Assembly (NCBI GenBank): GCA_029243545.1
Contig: JAQWRV010000015.1
Location: 1 to 64,000 of the forward strand
Direction: 5' to 3'
Source of the DNA: Rhodospirillaceae bacterium
Lineage (GTDB): Bacteria > Pseudomonadota > Alphaproteobacteria > Rhodospirillales > Rhodospirillaceae
DNA length: 64,000 nt
Positions 31,212-39,678 of this stretch are shown piece by piece (the stretch's first letter is position 1; each line of letters opens with the position of its first letter). The notes under the pieces were generated by a model. The model was not told where the DNA came from. It ran no database searches and worked only from the letters and a program-made list of their open reading frames with translations. The translations under genes and the position numbers were made by a program.

Positions 31212-31556
31212 ACCAGGTCTATCTCCTCCACGTACACCACCGCGATTAACAATGATTGGGATTGGTTTGTCCGCGGAGACGCGATCTACTTTGGCAAAAC
31301 GTGGGTTTTCATAGCCAGCCTAGGTCAGTGTAACGACTACCGGCTTTTCAATACCCGTGTAGGTGCCGAGAGAGAAGACCTCTGTGTCGAGCTCTGGGTC
31401 AAGAATGCCTTTGACGACGACAATTGGTCAGCCTGTGCAAGGTGGACTGACTTCTCCCGTCGCTTCAATTTTAGCTTGCTCACCTTCTACCAAGGCGTAG
31501 CCATAACCCCGCAGAACAAGCGCCAGTTTGGCTTAAGGGTTTTGATCAACGCCTAA
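31212..31556 (+). pseudogene. Remnant of a second TonB-dependent receptor (barrel C-terminus)
   Basis: No start codon precedes this frame, yet 114 codons up to the TAA at 31554 read as the last strands of a TonB-dependent receptor. Landmarks: NNDWDWFVRGDAIYFGKTW, RLFNTRVGAEREDL, ELWVKNAFDDDNW, RWTDFSRR and KRQFGLRVLINA. The intact receptor has DWDYFIRWDAAYTGKRY, NLRIGFTDGDVRI, NMFNDKTW, RWTDFS and LRQFGIRASYNF at the same places. An in-frame TAG lies directly upstream at 31209. The plug and most of the barrel are gone, and the terminal aromatic residue is lost. A terminator still follows. Opposite orientation to the intact copy. Confidence 0.85.
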
Positions 31557-31572
31557 GGCCTCAAACATGTTA

Positions 31573-31606
31573 ACTCAACGTCCCGGCTGGCAACGGCCGG
31601 GGCGTT
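31573..31606 (+). terminator. Terminator retained behind the receptor remnant
   Basis: Eleven-pair stem AACGTCCCGGC/GCCGGGGCGTT with one G-U pair and an eight-base loop, then TTTTG. The right arm is identical to the right arm of the terminator of the intact receptor gene at 28.25 kb, which supports a shared origin of the two loci. Confidence 0.8.
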
Positions 31607-31685
31607 TTGTATGAGGGTTTGCCAAACGTTGATCATACTGAACATCCACGTTGCAAAAAATTTAATCGCAGACCAGGATCACGTC

Positions 31686-32873
31686 ATGAAAGAAGATACA
31701 AAGATTATCCATGGTGGCGGCAAAACTGGCAAAGCGCATGGCATCGTAAACACGCCGGTCTATCGTGCCTCCACAATCGTTTTTCCAGATACGGAGGAGA
31801 TGATCAAAGCGTCGGATGGTGCGCTTAAACAGAAAAAGAAAGTTTTGTTTTACGGTCGCAAGGGCACGCCGACCACGTGGACTCTGGAAGAGGCGATTAC
31901 ACTCCTAGAGCAAGGTCATGACACCGTTCTTTCACCGTCGGGATTAAGCGCCGTCACCACCGCGTTATTGGCTTTTCTTAAGACCGGCGACCACCTTTTA
32001 ATGACAGACAGTGTTTACGAGCCAACCCGCCATTTCTGCGAAGGGACTTTGGCCAGGTTCGGCGTTGAGACGACCTATTATGACCCGCTGGTCGGCAGTG
32101 GTATTGCCGATCTGATGCAGCGCAATACCACAGTTATTTTCACGGAAAGCCCCGGCTCGCATACCTTTGAAGTGCAGGATTTGCCTGCCATTTCAGAAGC
32201 GGCACATGCAGGTGGCGCGGTGGTTTTGATCGACAACACGTGGGCATCCCCTCTGTTTCACAAACCTCTAACCCTCGGGGCCGATGTCTCTATTCATGCC
32301 TGCACCAAATATATTGTCGGGCACTCTGACGCTCTTATGGGCAGCATGACGGCTGTTGAACAACACTTTGGTCAGCTCTATGAAGCGCGCCAGCAGCTCG
32401 GCGTGGCGGTTGGTCCTGACGATGCCTATCTGGCGACCCGTGGCCTTCGCACCATGGGTGTGCGACTGCGTCAGCATCAAGAGAGCACCATGGAGATAGT
32501 GCGTTGGCTGCAAAAGCGCTCGGAAGTGAAGCGCGTCTTATATCCGGCGCTCGAAGACGATCCTGGCCACGCGATTTGGAGACGTGATTTCTTAGGGGCG
32601 AGCGGTTTGTTCGGTGTTGTACTCAACGAGACATCCGAAGAGGCGGTCACCGCAATGATCGACGGCATGCAACTGTTTTCGCTGGGTTACTCTTGGGGCG
32701 GCTTTGAAAGCCTTATTTGTTCTTCAACCCCCAAGCGGGTGCGCACAGCAACGGACTGGTCTGAGCCCGAACCAGGTCTGCGGATTCACATTGGCCTAGA
32801 GGATCCAGAGGATCTCCTTGCTGATCTTGAGGCTGGCTTGGACCGCTTCAATGCCGTCCTCAAAGGCCTGTAG
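31686..32873 (+). CDS. Cystathionine beta-lyase-like PLP enzyme (Cys/Met metabolism family)
   Basis: A fold-type I PLP enzyme of about 395 residues. The lysine that binds PLP is in HACTKYIVGHSDALMGS at about 201, and other marks are SPSGLSAVTTALLAFLKTGDH, the aspartate in VVLIDNTWASPLFH, and GYSWGGFESL near the end. These fit MetC-type cystathionine beta-lyase, which makes homocysteine from cystathionine. Related gamma-lyases and sulfhydrylases are hard to tell apart by eye. I chose the ATG at 31686 (AGGA upstream), because the frame before it reads into non-conserved sequence. Confidence 0.85.
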   Translation: MKEDTKIIHGGGKTGKAHGIVNTPVYRASTIVFPDTEEMIKASDGALKQKKKVLFYGRKGTPTTWTLEEAITLLEQGHDTVLSPSGLSAVTTALLAFLKTGDHLLMTDSVYEPTRHFCEGTLARFGVETTYYDPLVGSGIADLMQRNTTVIFTESPGSHTFEVQDLPAISEAAHAGGAVVLIDNTWASPLFHKPLTLGADVSIHACTKYIVGHSDALMGSMTAVEQHFGQLYEARQQLGVAVGPDDAYLATRGLRTMGVRLRQHQESTMEIVRWLQKRSEVKRVLYPALEDDPGHAIWRRDFLGASGLFGVVLNETSEEAVTAMIDGMQLFSLGYSWGGFESLICSSTPKRVRTATDWSEPEPGLRIHIGLEDPEDLLADLEAGLDRFNAVLKGL

Positions 32874-33018
32874 AAATTTGCATTGACCAAACGCGGCACG
32901 CAGGTGACGCCAGCAGCGCTTTTAAAAGAAGGTTTTGCGTTTCATCAGCCGGTCGGCTGCCGTTTTCTGTGTTTTTGCGGTGAAAGAACCCCTATAAATG
33001 AATTAGTTTGAAGTCATC

Positions 33019-33045
33019 GGGTCCCCACTTGCGGGACCCGCAAGT
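33019..33045 (+). promoter_or_regulatory. Overlapping inverted repeats just upstream of korA
   Basis: A nearly perfect palindrome ACTTGCGGGACCCGCAAGT (arms of nine bases around one central A, 33027-33045) overlaps a second hairpin GGGTCCC/GGGACCC (33019-33025, 33033-33039). Both cannot form at the same time. The end of the repeat is 17 bases from the korA ATG, beside the ribosome site, so an operator or a translational switch is possible. No T-run follows. Confidence 0.5.
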
Positions 33046-33062
33046 TTGAGAGGGCCCCCTCA

Positions 33063-34946
33063 ATGAACCTGCAGACCGATCCGTCCCAAGGCGAGTCCTC
33101 GGACGGAGCCCCCTTGTCTGAAGCGGATTCTGATTCCGTCGTTGTCCGCTTCGCTGGAGATTCGGGTGATGGTATCCAGCTTCTCGGCGGACAGTTTTCG
33201 CAAGCTACGGCGTTGGACAATAACTCTCTCGCAACTTTTCCTGATTTTCCGGCAGAGATTCGCGCTCCAACAGGCACCACGTATGGTGTCTCTGCATTTC
33301 AAATAAAGTTTGGCTCCCGCCACATCAGAACCTCCGGCGATGCGCCTGATGTTCTCGTCGCCTTGAACCCAGCTGCCTTGAAAGTGAACTATGAACAGGT
33401 TCTGCGGGGTGGCCTTATTATTCTCGACACGGGCAGCTTTGGTGAGCGCAATCTCAAAAAGGCAGGCTTTGAAGTCGATCCGCGTGAAGACGGTACGTTA
33501 AAAGAATACCGGACCATTGAAATCGACATATCCGCTTTGACTCTTGAGGCAACAAAGCCATTCGATGTCACCCAGAAAGAAGCGCTACGCGCCAAGAACC
33601 TATGGACACTTGGCCTTGTCGACTGGATGTATGGACGCAGTCTCGATGCCACCGAAACATTCATAACGCGTAAGTTCGGCGACTCTGCCATCTCTCAAGC
33701 AAACATTGCTGCATTAAAAGCTGGCCACGCTTACGGCGAGACGGCCGAAGTTTCTGGAGATATTCCACAGACGCGATTGGGCGAAGTTAAGTTTGAGTCT
33801 GGCGAATACCGTTTGGTCAGTGGTGCCGAGGCCTTGTCTTGGGGCTTGGTGGCCGGGTGCAAGCTGGCGGGCATCGATATGACGTTTTGCTCGTATCCCA
33901 TTACGCCGTCTTCCCCAATCCTCCACATTCTGTCGCGCCTCAAGAATTTTGGCGTTACCACATTCCAGGCAGAAGATGAAATTGCTGCCGCTTGTTCCGC
34001 GCTCGGCGCGTCCTATACGGGCAAAATGGGTATTACGGCCAGCTCCGGGCCAGGTATTGCACTAAAGACAGAAGCGATCGGCTTGGCGATTTCAACCGAG
34101 CTGCCACTGGTCATTGTAGATACACAGCGCGCGGGACAGTCAACGGGTCTGCCAACCAAAACTGAACAGTCGGATTTGTTCCTCACTGTGTGGGGCCGCA
34201 ATGCCGATGCACCCATGCCTGTCTTGTCTGCCCGCTCACCCGGGGATTGTTTTGAGACAGCCATTGAGGCTGTGCGCCTCGCCACTAAATACATGACGCC
34301 GGTGTTCTTATTGTCTGATGGATACATCGCTAATGCGGCCGAGCCATGGCTGATTCCATCCATGTCTGATTATGAGCCCTTCCCGGTTTCCCATCGGACA
34401 GACCCTGAAGGGTTTCAGCCATTCTCGAGAGACGATGAGACCTTGGCACGGCCGTGGGTCAAACCCGGCACGCCGGGCTTGATGCATCGTATCGGTGGGA
34501 TCGAAAAGGCGGACGGCTCGGGCAACATTTCTTACGACCCAGACAACCATCAGCTCATGACAGATTTGCGTTTTGCGAAGATCGACGGCATCGCCAACGA
34601 TATTCCGGCGCAAACTGTCGAGAGCGGAGCCGAAAAAGGCAAGCTCGCTGTCGTCGGCTGGGGGTCAACTTATGGGCCGATTAATCGTGCAGTTACGCGC
34701 ATGCTCGCCGAAGGGTACGATGTGTCACACATTCACATCCGTCATATTTGGCCCCTTCCGGCGAATTTGATCGACCTGTTGCATGACTTCGACGAAGTGC
34801 TGGTTGCTGAAATGAACAAGGGGCAGATGCTGACGTTCTTACGCAGTCAGTGCGGACGGCCCATAGAAGGGCATCTCAAAGTTAATGGGCAACCGCTTAC
34901 CATTCACGAAGTGCAGGACGCGATCCGCGCCCGCTTAGATAAATAG
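33063..34946 (+). CDS. korA: 2-oxoglutarate:ferredoxin oxidoreductase, fused gamma-alpha subunit
   Basis: KorA with KorB oxidatively decarboxylates 2-oxoglutarate to succinyl-CoA, reducing ferredoxin. The 627-residue product is a gamma-alpha fusion: gamma part at about 25-200 (VVRFAGDSGDGIQLLGGQF, FPAEIRAPTGTTYGVSAFQI) and the alpha part from about 215 (LSWGLVAGCKLAGIDMTFCS YPITPSSPI region, EDEIAAACSALGASYTGKMG, TASSGPGIALKTEAIGLA) with the C-terminal transketolase-like domain (HIRHIWPLPANL). No gene for a separate ferredoxin subunit follows. Homologous 2-oxoacid oxidoreductases such as pyruvate or branched-chain types remain possible, but the two-gene form with this fusion fits KorAB. Confidence 0.88.
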   Translation: MNLQTDPSQGESSDGAPLSEADSDSVVVRFAGDSGDGIQLLGGQFSQATALDNNSLATFPDFPAEIRAPTGTTYGVSAFQIKFGSRHIRTSGDAPDVLVALNPAALKVNYEQVLRGGLIILDTGSFGERNLKKAGFEVDPREDGTLKEYRTIEIDISALTLEATKPFDVTQKEALRAKNLWTLGLVDWMYGRSLDATETFITRKFGDSAISQANIAALKAGHAYGETAEVSGDIPQTRLGEVKFESGEYRLVSGAEALSWGLVAGCKLAGIDMTFCSYPITPSSPILHILSRLKNFGVTTFQAEDEIAAACSALGASYTGKMGITASSGPGIALKTEAIGLAISTELPLVIVDTQRAGQSTGLPTKTEQSDLFLTVWGRNADAPMPVLSARSPGDCFETAIEAVRLATKYMTPVFLLSDGYIANAAEPWLIPSMSDYEPFPVSHRTDPEGFQPFSRDDETLARPWVKPGTPGLMHRIGGIEKADGSGNISYDPDNHQLMTDLRFAKIDGIANDIPAQTVESGAEKGKLAVVGWGSTYGPINRAVTRMLAEGYDVSHIHIRHIWPLPANLIDLLHDFDEVLVAEMNKGQMLTFLRSQCGRPIEGHLKVNGQPLTIHEVQDAIRARLDK

Positions 34947-34986
34947 AGTCACAAACGAAACCGAGTTTGTTTTCTGGAGAACACGT

Positions 34987-36009
34987 ATGAACGTTCAGGT
35001 CGAACCGGCAAAATTGAAAGCCAAAGACTTCGCGTCTGATCAAGAAGTCCGGTGGTGTCCCGGCTGTGGCGATTACGCCATTCTCAAAGCCGTCCAGATG
35101 TCTTTGGCGAATATGGGCGCTCAACCCGACAACACGGTTTTTGTGTCAGGAATCGGCTGTGCTGCCCGTTTTCCGTACTATATGGAAACCTACGGCTTCC
35201 ACACCATTCACGGGCGGGCGCCTGCGGTTGCATCTGGTGTTAAGATAGCGAACCCCGAACTTGATGTTTGGGTTGTCTCTGGGGATGGCGATGCGTTATC
35301 AATCGGCGGTAACCATCTTTTGCATCTTCTGCGCCGTAACGTTGATGTTCAGTTTCTGCTGTTTAACAACGAGATTTATGGGCTGACCAAGGGGCAATAC
35401 TCACCCACCTCTCAAGCCGGCCAGAAATCACCGTCCACACCGCAAGGGTCGGTGGATGCGCCAATTGATGCGTGCACCTTCGCGCTTGGCTGCAATGCAC
35501 GCTTTATTGCTCGCGGTATCGACATTCAGGCTAAACAACTCGGCGATATATTTACTCGTGCGCAGGAACACAAAGGCGCGTCTTTCGTCGAGATCATTCA
35601 GAACTGTATCGTGTTCAACGATGATGCATTTGCACACTTTACCGAAAAATCCGTCGCCAAGGAAACCCAGATTCACGTCAAGCACGGCGAGAAACTAATT
35701 TACGGGGCTGATGGAAATAAAGGTATTCGCATTAAGCCGGGCGCTTTTGAACTTGAGGCTGTGACCATCGGCGAAGATGGCGTTACTGAAGACGATATTT
35801 TGGTGCACGATGAAACAAATCGCGTGCTGGCCAATCTTCTTGTCGCCATGAAGCCACCGGAAATGCCCATTGCGCTCGGTGTTATCTATTGTGATCCTGC
35901 GCCATCGTACGAGCGTGCTGTCCAGGCGCAGGTTGAAGCGTCCATGGCAAACGGTGCCGGTGATATGGATAAGCTGCTCCGGTCCGGCAACACCTGGACT
36001 GTTTCATAA
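34987..36009 (+). CDS. korB: 2-oxoglutarate:ferredoxin oxidoreductase, beta subunit
   Basis: KorB binds thiamine diphosphate and an iron-sulfur cluster. The 340-residue product has the cluster and ThDP motifs WCPGCGDYAILKAVQ near 22-36, GIGCAARFPYYMETYG, the GDGDALSIGGNHLLHLLRRN motif that binds ThDP-Mg, and FNNEIYGLTKGQYSPTS. It starts 40 bases after korA with TCTGGAGA ahead, so both form one operon. Its partner acceptor is likely a 7Fe or 2(4Fe-4S) ferredoxin such as the one at 20.7 kb. Confidence 0.9.
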   Translation: MNVQVEPAKLKAKDFASDQEVRWCPGCGDYAILKAVQMSLANMGAQPDNTVFVSGIGCAARFPYYMETYGFHTIHGRAPAVASGVKIANPELDVWVVSGDGDALSIGGNHLLHLLRRNVDVQFLLFNNEIYGLTKGQYSPTSQAGQKSPSTPQGSVDAPIDACTFALGCNARFIARGIDIQAKQLGDIFTRAQEHKGASFVEIIQNCIVFNDDAFAHFTEKSVAKETQIHVKHGEKLIYGADGNKGIRIKPGAFELEAVTIGEDGVTEDDILVHDETNRVLANLLVAMKPPEMPIALGVIYCDPAPSYERAVQAQVEASMANGAGDMDKLLRSGNTWTVS

Positions 36010-36017
36010 GACACCGA

Positions 36018-37124
36018 ATGAAACGGCGCTCTTTCATTAAGAATGCAGCGGCGGGCGGAACGGCCGCGGCTGCCTCGTCGCTGCCCGCACCGGCTATTTC
36101 TCAAGGTCTTCAAGAATGGCGTATGGTCACAAGCTGGCCCAAAGGGTTGCCCGGGCTGGGCACGGGTGCCGAGCGCCTGGCTGACCGGATTACCACGCTG
36201 ACCAACGGCCGGATTTCGGTCAAAGTTTACGCGGCGGGAGAATTGGTTCCACCGCTGGGTGTGTTCGATGCCGTTGCTGAAGGGACCGCCCAACTGGGGC
36301 ATGATGCGGCCTACTACCATCTTGGCAAGTCAGAAGGATGCGCTTTCTATACGGCGTTTCCTTGGGGCTTTACGGCCAACGAAATTGAAGCTTGGGTGGC
36401 TTACGGCAACGGTCAAGCGCTCTGGGACGAGTTATATGCACCGTTCGGTATACGCGGCTTTCTCGCGGGCAACACCGGCACTCAAATGCTCGGCTGGTTT
36501 CGTAAAGAAATGCGATCCATTGACGACTTCAAGGGGTTAAAATTCCGCGCGCCGGGAAACCAGGGCAAAATACTTCAAAAACTTGGCGCGACACCCGTCG
36601 TCATGGCTGGGGGTGAAATTTTCCCCGCGCTTCAATCCGGAGCAATTGACGGTGCGGAGTGGGTTGGCCCATACAACGACCTGTCACTCGGCTTTTACCA
36701 AGTCTGCAAGTATTATTATTCATACGGCTATCACGAACCGGGCGCGGCGCTGCAGTTGACCATTAATGAAAAGGCGTGGCGTTCTTTGAGTGGCGAACTA
36801 CAAGCCATCGTCAAAGCAGCCGCTGACGTCGCTAACCAAGACATGCTCGCTGAATATAACGCACGTTCAGGCCCAGCGCTGCGAACGTTGGTTGAGGAGC
36901 ACGGCGTACAGGTAAAAGCGCTTCCCGAAGATGCACTTATGGCCTGTGGCCGCGCTGCCAATGAAGTGCTCAACGAAGTCTATGAAGAAGGCACACCTAT
37001 CGTCCGCCGCATTGTCGAGGATTTTCTCGCCTTCCGGAAAGATATTCTGCCGTGGACGCGTATCAGTGAACAGGCGTTCATCAATGCCCGCCGTTTGCCG
37101 TTTGAGTTTGGGTTGAAAACCTAG
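36018..37124 (+). CDS. TRAP transporter solute-binding protein (DctP family)
   Basis: 368 residues with a twin-arginine type signal (KRRSFIKNAAAGGTAAAASS, then LPAPAIS), as in many TRAP proteins, followed by the DctP fold: YAAGELVPPLGVFDAVAEG, LGWFRKEMRSIDDFKGLKF, FRAPGNQGKILQKLGATPV, then ALQSGAIDGAEWVGPYNDL. This subgroup binds 2-oxo acids or related carboxylates; the ligand cannot be fixed here. It starts eight bases after korB, so it is probably read with korAB. The cognate permease genes lie on the opposite strand at 37.6-39.7 kb, with a RidA remnant between. Confidence 0.88.
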   Translation: MKRRSFIKNAAAGGTAAAASSLPAPAISQGLQEWRMVTSWPKGLPGLGTGAERLADRITTLTNGRISVKVYAAGELVPPLGVFDAVAEGTAQLGHDAAYYHLGKSEGCAFYTAFPWGFTANEIEAWVAYGNGQALWDELYAPFGIRGFLAGNTGTQMLGWFRKEMRSIDDFKGLKFRAPGNQGKILQKLGATPVVMAGGEIFPALQSGAIDGAEWVGPYNDLSLGFYQVCKYYYSYGYHEPGAALQLTINEKAWRSLSGELQAIVKAAADVANQDMLAEYNARSGPALRTLVEEHGVQVKALPEDALMACGRAANEVLNEVYEEGTPIVRRIVEDFLAFRKDILPWTRISEQAFINARRLPFEFGLKT

Positions 37125-37134
37125 GGCCGTTGGC

Positions 37135-37543
37135 TCAAGAGTCGACAATCCGGCCGTTTGCCAATGCCGTCACGTCAATTTCAATCATGAGTTCCGGCAG
37201 TGCCAGCGATGTCACTTCTACAATGGTGTCAGCGGGATAGGGGGGCCGTAAACCACTTTTCCCTAAGCTCAAGAATCTTGGAGAAATTGCTCATGCCCGT
37301 CAGATATATGACCACTTTGACAATGCGGTCCATGCCCGCTCCTGCAGCGTCCAGTACGGCTTCAAGGTTTCTAAACGTGTACTCAGCTTGAGCATCGAAG
37401 CCGCCTGCGCCGACGGTGTCCCCTGATGAGTCAATGGATGCTTGGCCGGACATCAGAATGAGATCTCCTACGCGTTACCCCTGGGCAATGCGAAAGGCTT
37501 CAAATGGATCTGGATTGGTCTTGATCCGAATTGCTTCTGTCAT
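37135..37543 (-). pseudogene. RidA family gene, broken by a stop and a frameshift
   Basis: Read across its breaks, this is a complete RidA (Rid deaminase family, YjgF-like). The ATG at 37543 starts MTEAIRIKTNPDPFEAFR-IAQG, then a TAA in frame stands where Tyr is expected before RVGDLILMSGQASIDSSGD. The frame runs on through EYTFRNLEAVLDAAGAGMDR to REKWFTAP, where a run of six Cs carries one extra base. After the shift, YPADTIVEVTSLALPELMIE follows to a stop at 37135. Two independent lesions argue against a sequencing error. It sits between the TRAP binding-protein gene and the TRAP permease genes. Confidence 0.85.
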
Positions 37544-37558
37544 GCCTGCGTTCTTTTT

Positions 37559-39088
37559 TTAGTTCGGAACCAAGTTATCGAATTGATCGAGTGGTGGCAT
37601 CGGTTTGTTCGGTCTTGGTTCCCCAAGCAAATTGTCAAATTGGTCAATCCCACCGGCTGACAATGGCCTGTTAAACACAGATGGGGCATCAACAGGCGCA
37701 GCCACGGCATTGTCATTAAAAAGCACGTCGGGCAACCACGTCGCCAAGTCCGGAATTAGCCACAGCAAGGCGATCCCTGCGATCTGCAAACCCACAAATG
37801 GAATTGCGCCCCGGTAAATGTCGATTGTTTTGATGGCTTTGTCGGCGACGCCGCGCAAATAGAACAAGGCAAATCCGAAAGGAGGCGTGAGAAAACTGGT
37901 TTGCAAATTCATGCCGATCAGAACGCCTAGCCAAATAGGATCGACGCCAAGACGGATCAAAACAGGTGCTGCGATGGGGACGGTAATGAAGATGATTTCA
38001 AACGTATCGAGAAAAAACCCAAGTACAAAAATCACCAGCATGACAACGAGAACGGCTCCTGCTGTTCCGCCTGGCATCGCTGCCAGAATATTGTAGACAA
38101 GTTCCTCACCGCCAAGACCACGAAACACCAGGCTAAAGACGGATGCCCCCAAAAGGATGACAAAGACCATGGAGTTGATCATGAGAGTCGATCGCATGAC
38201 CTCTTTTAAAATGGGAAAAGTCATACGCCCTTTAAACGTCGCCAACAGCATGGCGCCAACGGCACCAACGGACGCGGACTCTGTCGGCGTGGCGACACCT
38301 CCAACAATCGAGCCAAGCACGGCTAAAATCAAAGCGAGAGGCGGCACCAAGGCAACCGCCACCCGCCGGGGTAAATCCGCTCTTTGTGCTGTTGAAAGCT
38401 CTAGCGGTGGACAGGACTCAGGGTCTACGACCGCGCGAAATCCGATCCACGCCATGTAGAGCACCACCAGCATCAGGCCCGGCAGCATGGCGCCTGCGAA
38501 CAACTGGCCCACAGACAACGGATCTGGAGAAAAATTGCCCATCTCTAACTGGGCAGCCTGGTTGGCCCCCTGCAAAATATCACCCATGAAGATGAGCACG
38601 GTTGAAGGAGGAATAATTTGCCCGAGCGTGCCCGAAGCGCAGATGGCACCGGTCGCCAGCTTTGGGTCATACCCGGCCCGCGCCATAACCGGCAGGCTGA
38701 GCAGGCCCATGGTGACGACGGTTGCGCCGACTATGCCGGTCGATGCGGCGAGTAATGCGCCCACTAAAATAACGGACATGCCTAGGCCGCCACGCATGGC
38801 GCCAAACAACTCACCCATGGTGGTGAGGAGCTGCTCTGCAATTTTGGAGCGCTCCAGCATCACACCCATGAAGACAAACAGAGGCACCGCAACCAAGACT
38901 TCATTGGTCATAGTCCCGAAGTACCGGACAGCGAGTGCGGAGAGCAAGCTTGGTTCAAACAAGCCCATGCTAATTCCCAGCGCCCCGAATGCTAACGCCG
39001 TGCCAGCGAGCGTAAAGGCCACCGGATAGCCGGCGATGACCACCAGAATTGTGACGAGAAACATCAGTGCTGAGAGGGCCTCTCCCAT
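37559..39088 (-). CDS. TRAP transporter large permease (DctM-like)
   Basis: The 509-residue product is a 12-helix membrane protein of the DctM family, which moves the solute with sodium. Marks include FVFMGVMLERSKIAEQLL, the GALLAASTGIVGATVVTMGL motif, ASGTLGQIIPPSTVLIFMGD and NLQTSFLTPPFGFALFYLRG. The C-terminus is odd: after the last helix it continues for about 50 residues and ends with two similar stretches, GGIDQFDNLLGE and PPLDQFDNLVPN. Its start overlaps the dctQ-like stop by one base. It runs convergent to the binding-protein gene. Confidence 0.92.
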   Translation of the reverse strand: MGEALSALMFLVTILVVIAGYPVAFTLAGTALAFGALGISMGLFEPSLLSALAVRYFGTMTNEVLVAVPLFVFMGVMLERSKIAEQLLTTMGELFGAMRGGLGMSVILVGALLAASTGIVGATVVTMGLLSLPVMARAGYDPKLATGAICASGTLGQIIPPSTVLIFMGDILQGANQAAQLEMGNFSPDPLSVGQLFAGAMLPGLMLVVLYMAWIGFRAVVDPESCPPLELSTAQRADLPRRVAVALVPPLALILAVLGSIVGGVATPTESASVGAVGAMLLATFKGRMTFPILKEVMRSTLMINSMVFVILLGASVFSLVFRGLGGEELVYNILAAMPGGTAGAVLVVMLVIFVLGFFLDTFEIIFITVPIAAPVLIRLGVDPIWLGVLIGMNLQTSFLTPPFGFALFYLRGVADKAIKTIDIYRGAIPFVGLQIAGIALLWLIPDLATWLPDVLFNDNAVAAPVDAPSVFNRPLSAGGIDQFDNLLGEPRPNKPMPPLDQFDNLVPN

Positions 39089-39654
39089 TAGGTGTCACCC
39101 TCAGGCGCATACGCGGCTTTACCTTCGTCTTCCGGGGAGTGCTCTTCGCGTCCCGCCAGGAATAGCGTCCGGCGCGCGATAAGAGCGAGTCCCTGAAGCG
39201 TGATCACACCACAAAACACCCAAATCATGCTTTTGAGCACGAATAGGCCTGGCATGCCGTTAGTCTGCGAAGAGGGTTCAAGAATCTGCCATGAACTCAA
39301 AACAAACTGCGAAGACGTCCAGGCCAGCACGGCCATCCATGGCAGAAGGAAAAGCACGGTTCCTAGAATATCAATCCAAGCTTTCGTCTGTGGTGAAAAC
39401 CGAGTGTAGGCAATATCCACGTTGACGTGGCCCCGGTGCAGAAAGGTAAACCCAGCACCAGCCATGAAAACGATGGCATGTTGCCAGACGTATAGTTCCT
39501 GCATCCATGGGAACCCTATGGAGAATCCATAACGAAGGAGAACAACCATAAAGCAGGTAAGAACACAGCCTACGGTCAGCCAAGCGACAATCCGCCCGAT
39601 CCACTCGTTTACGGCGTCAGAAGCGGCAATAAATCCTTCTAGGCTATTGAGCAA
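39088..39654 (-). CDS. TRAP transporter small permease (DctQ-like)
   Basis: 188 residues with four membrane helices and the DctQ marks GFSIGFPWMQELYVWQH and AGAGFTFLHRGHVNVDIAY, then AWIDILGTVLFLLPWMAVL. The product pairs with the large permease to make the TRAP membrane domain. It ends with a charged cytoplasmic tail (REEHSPEDEGKAAYAPEGD). Overlaps the large permease start. Confidence 0.9.
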   Translation of the reverse strand: MLNSLEGFIAASDAVNEWIGRIVAWLTVGCVLTCFMVVLLRYGFSIGFPWMQELYVWQHAIVFMAGAGFTFLHRGHVNVDIAYTRFSPQTKAWIDILGTVLFLLPWMAVLAWTSSQFVLSSWQILEPSSQTNGMPGLFVLKSMIWVFCGVITLQGLALIARRTLFLAGREEHSPEDEGKAAYAPEGDT

Positions 39655-39678
39655 CGGTAAAACCCTCCTATACGTTTC

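Noticed and set aside
31207-31222. Short palindrome ATAGACC/GGTCTAT at the edge of the receptor remnant
   Set aside because: Seven-base arms inside decayed coding sequence are likely to be chance, and no promoter is visible nearby.
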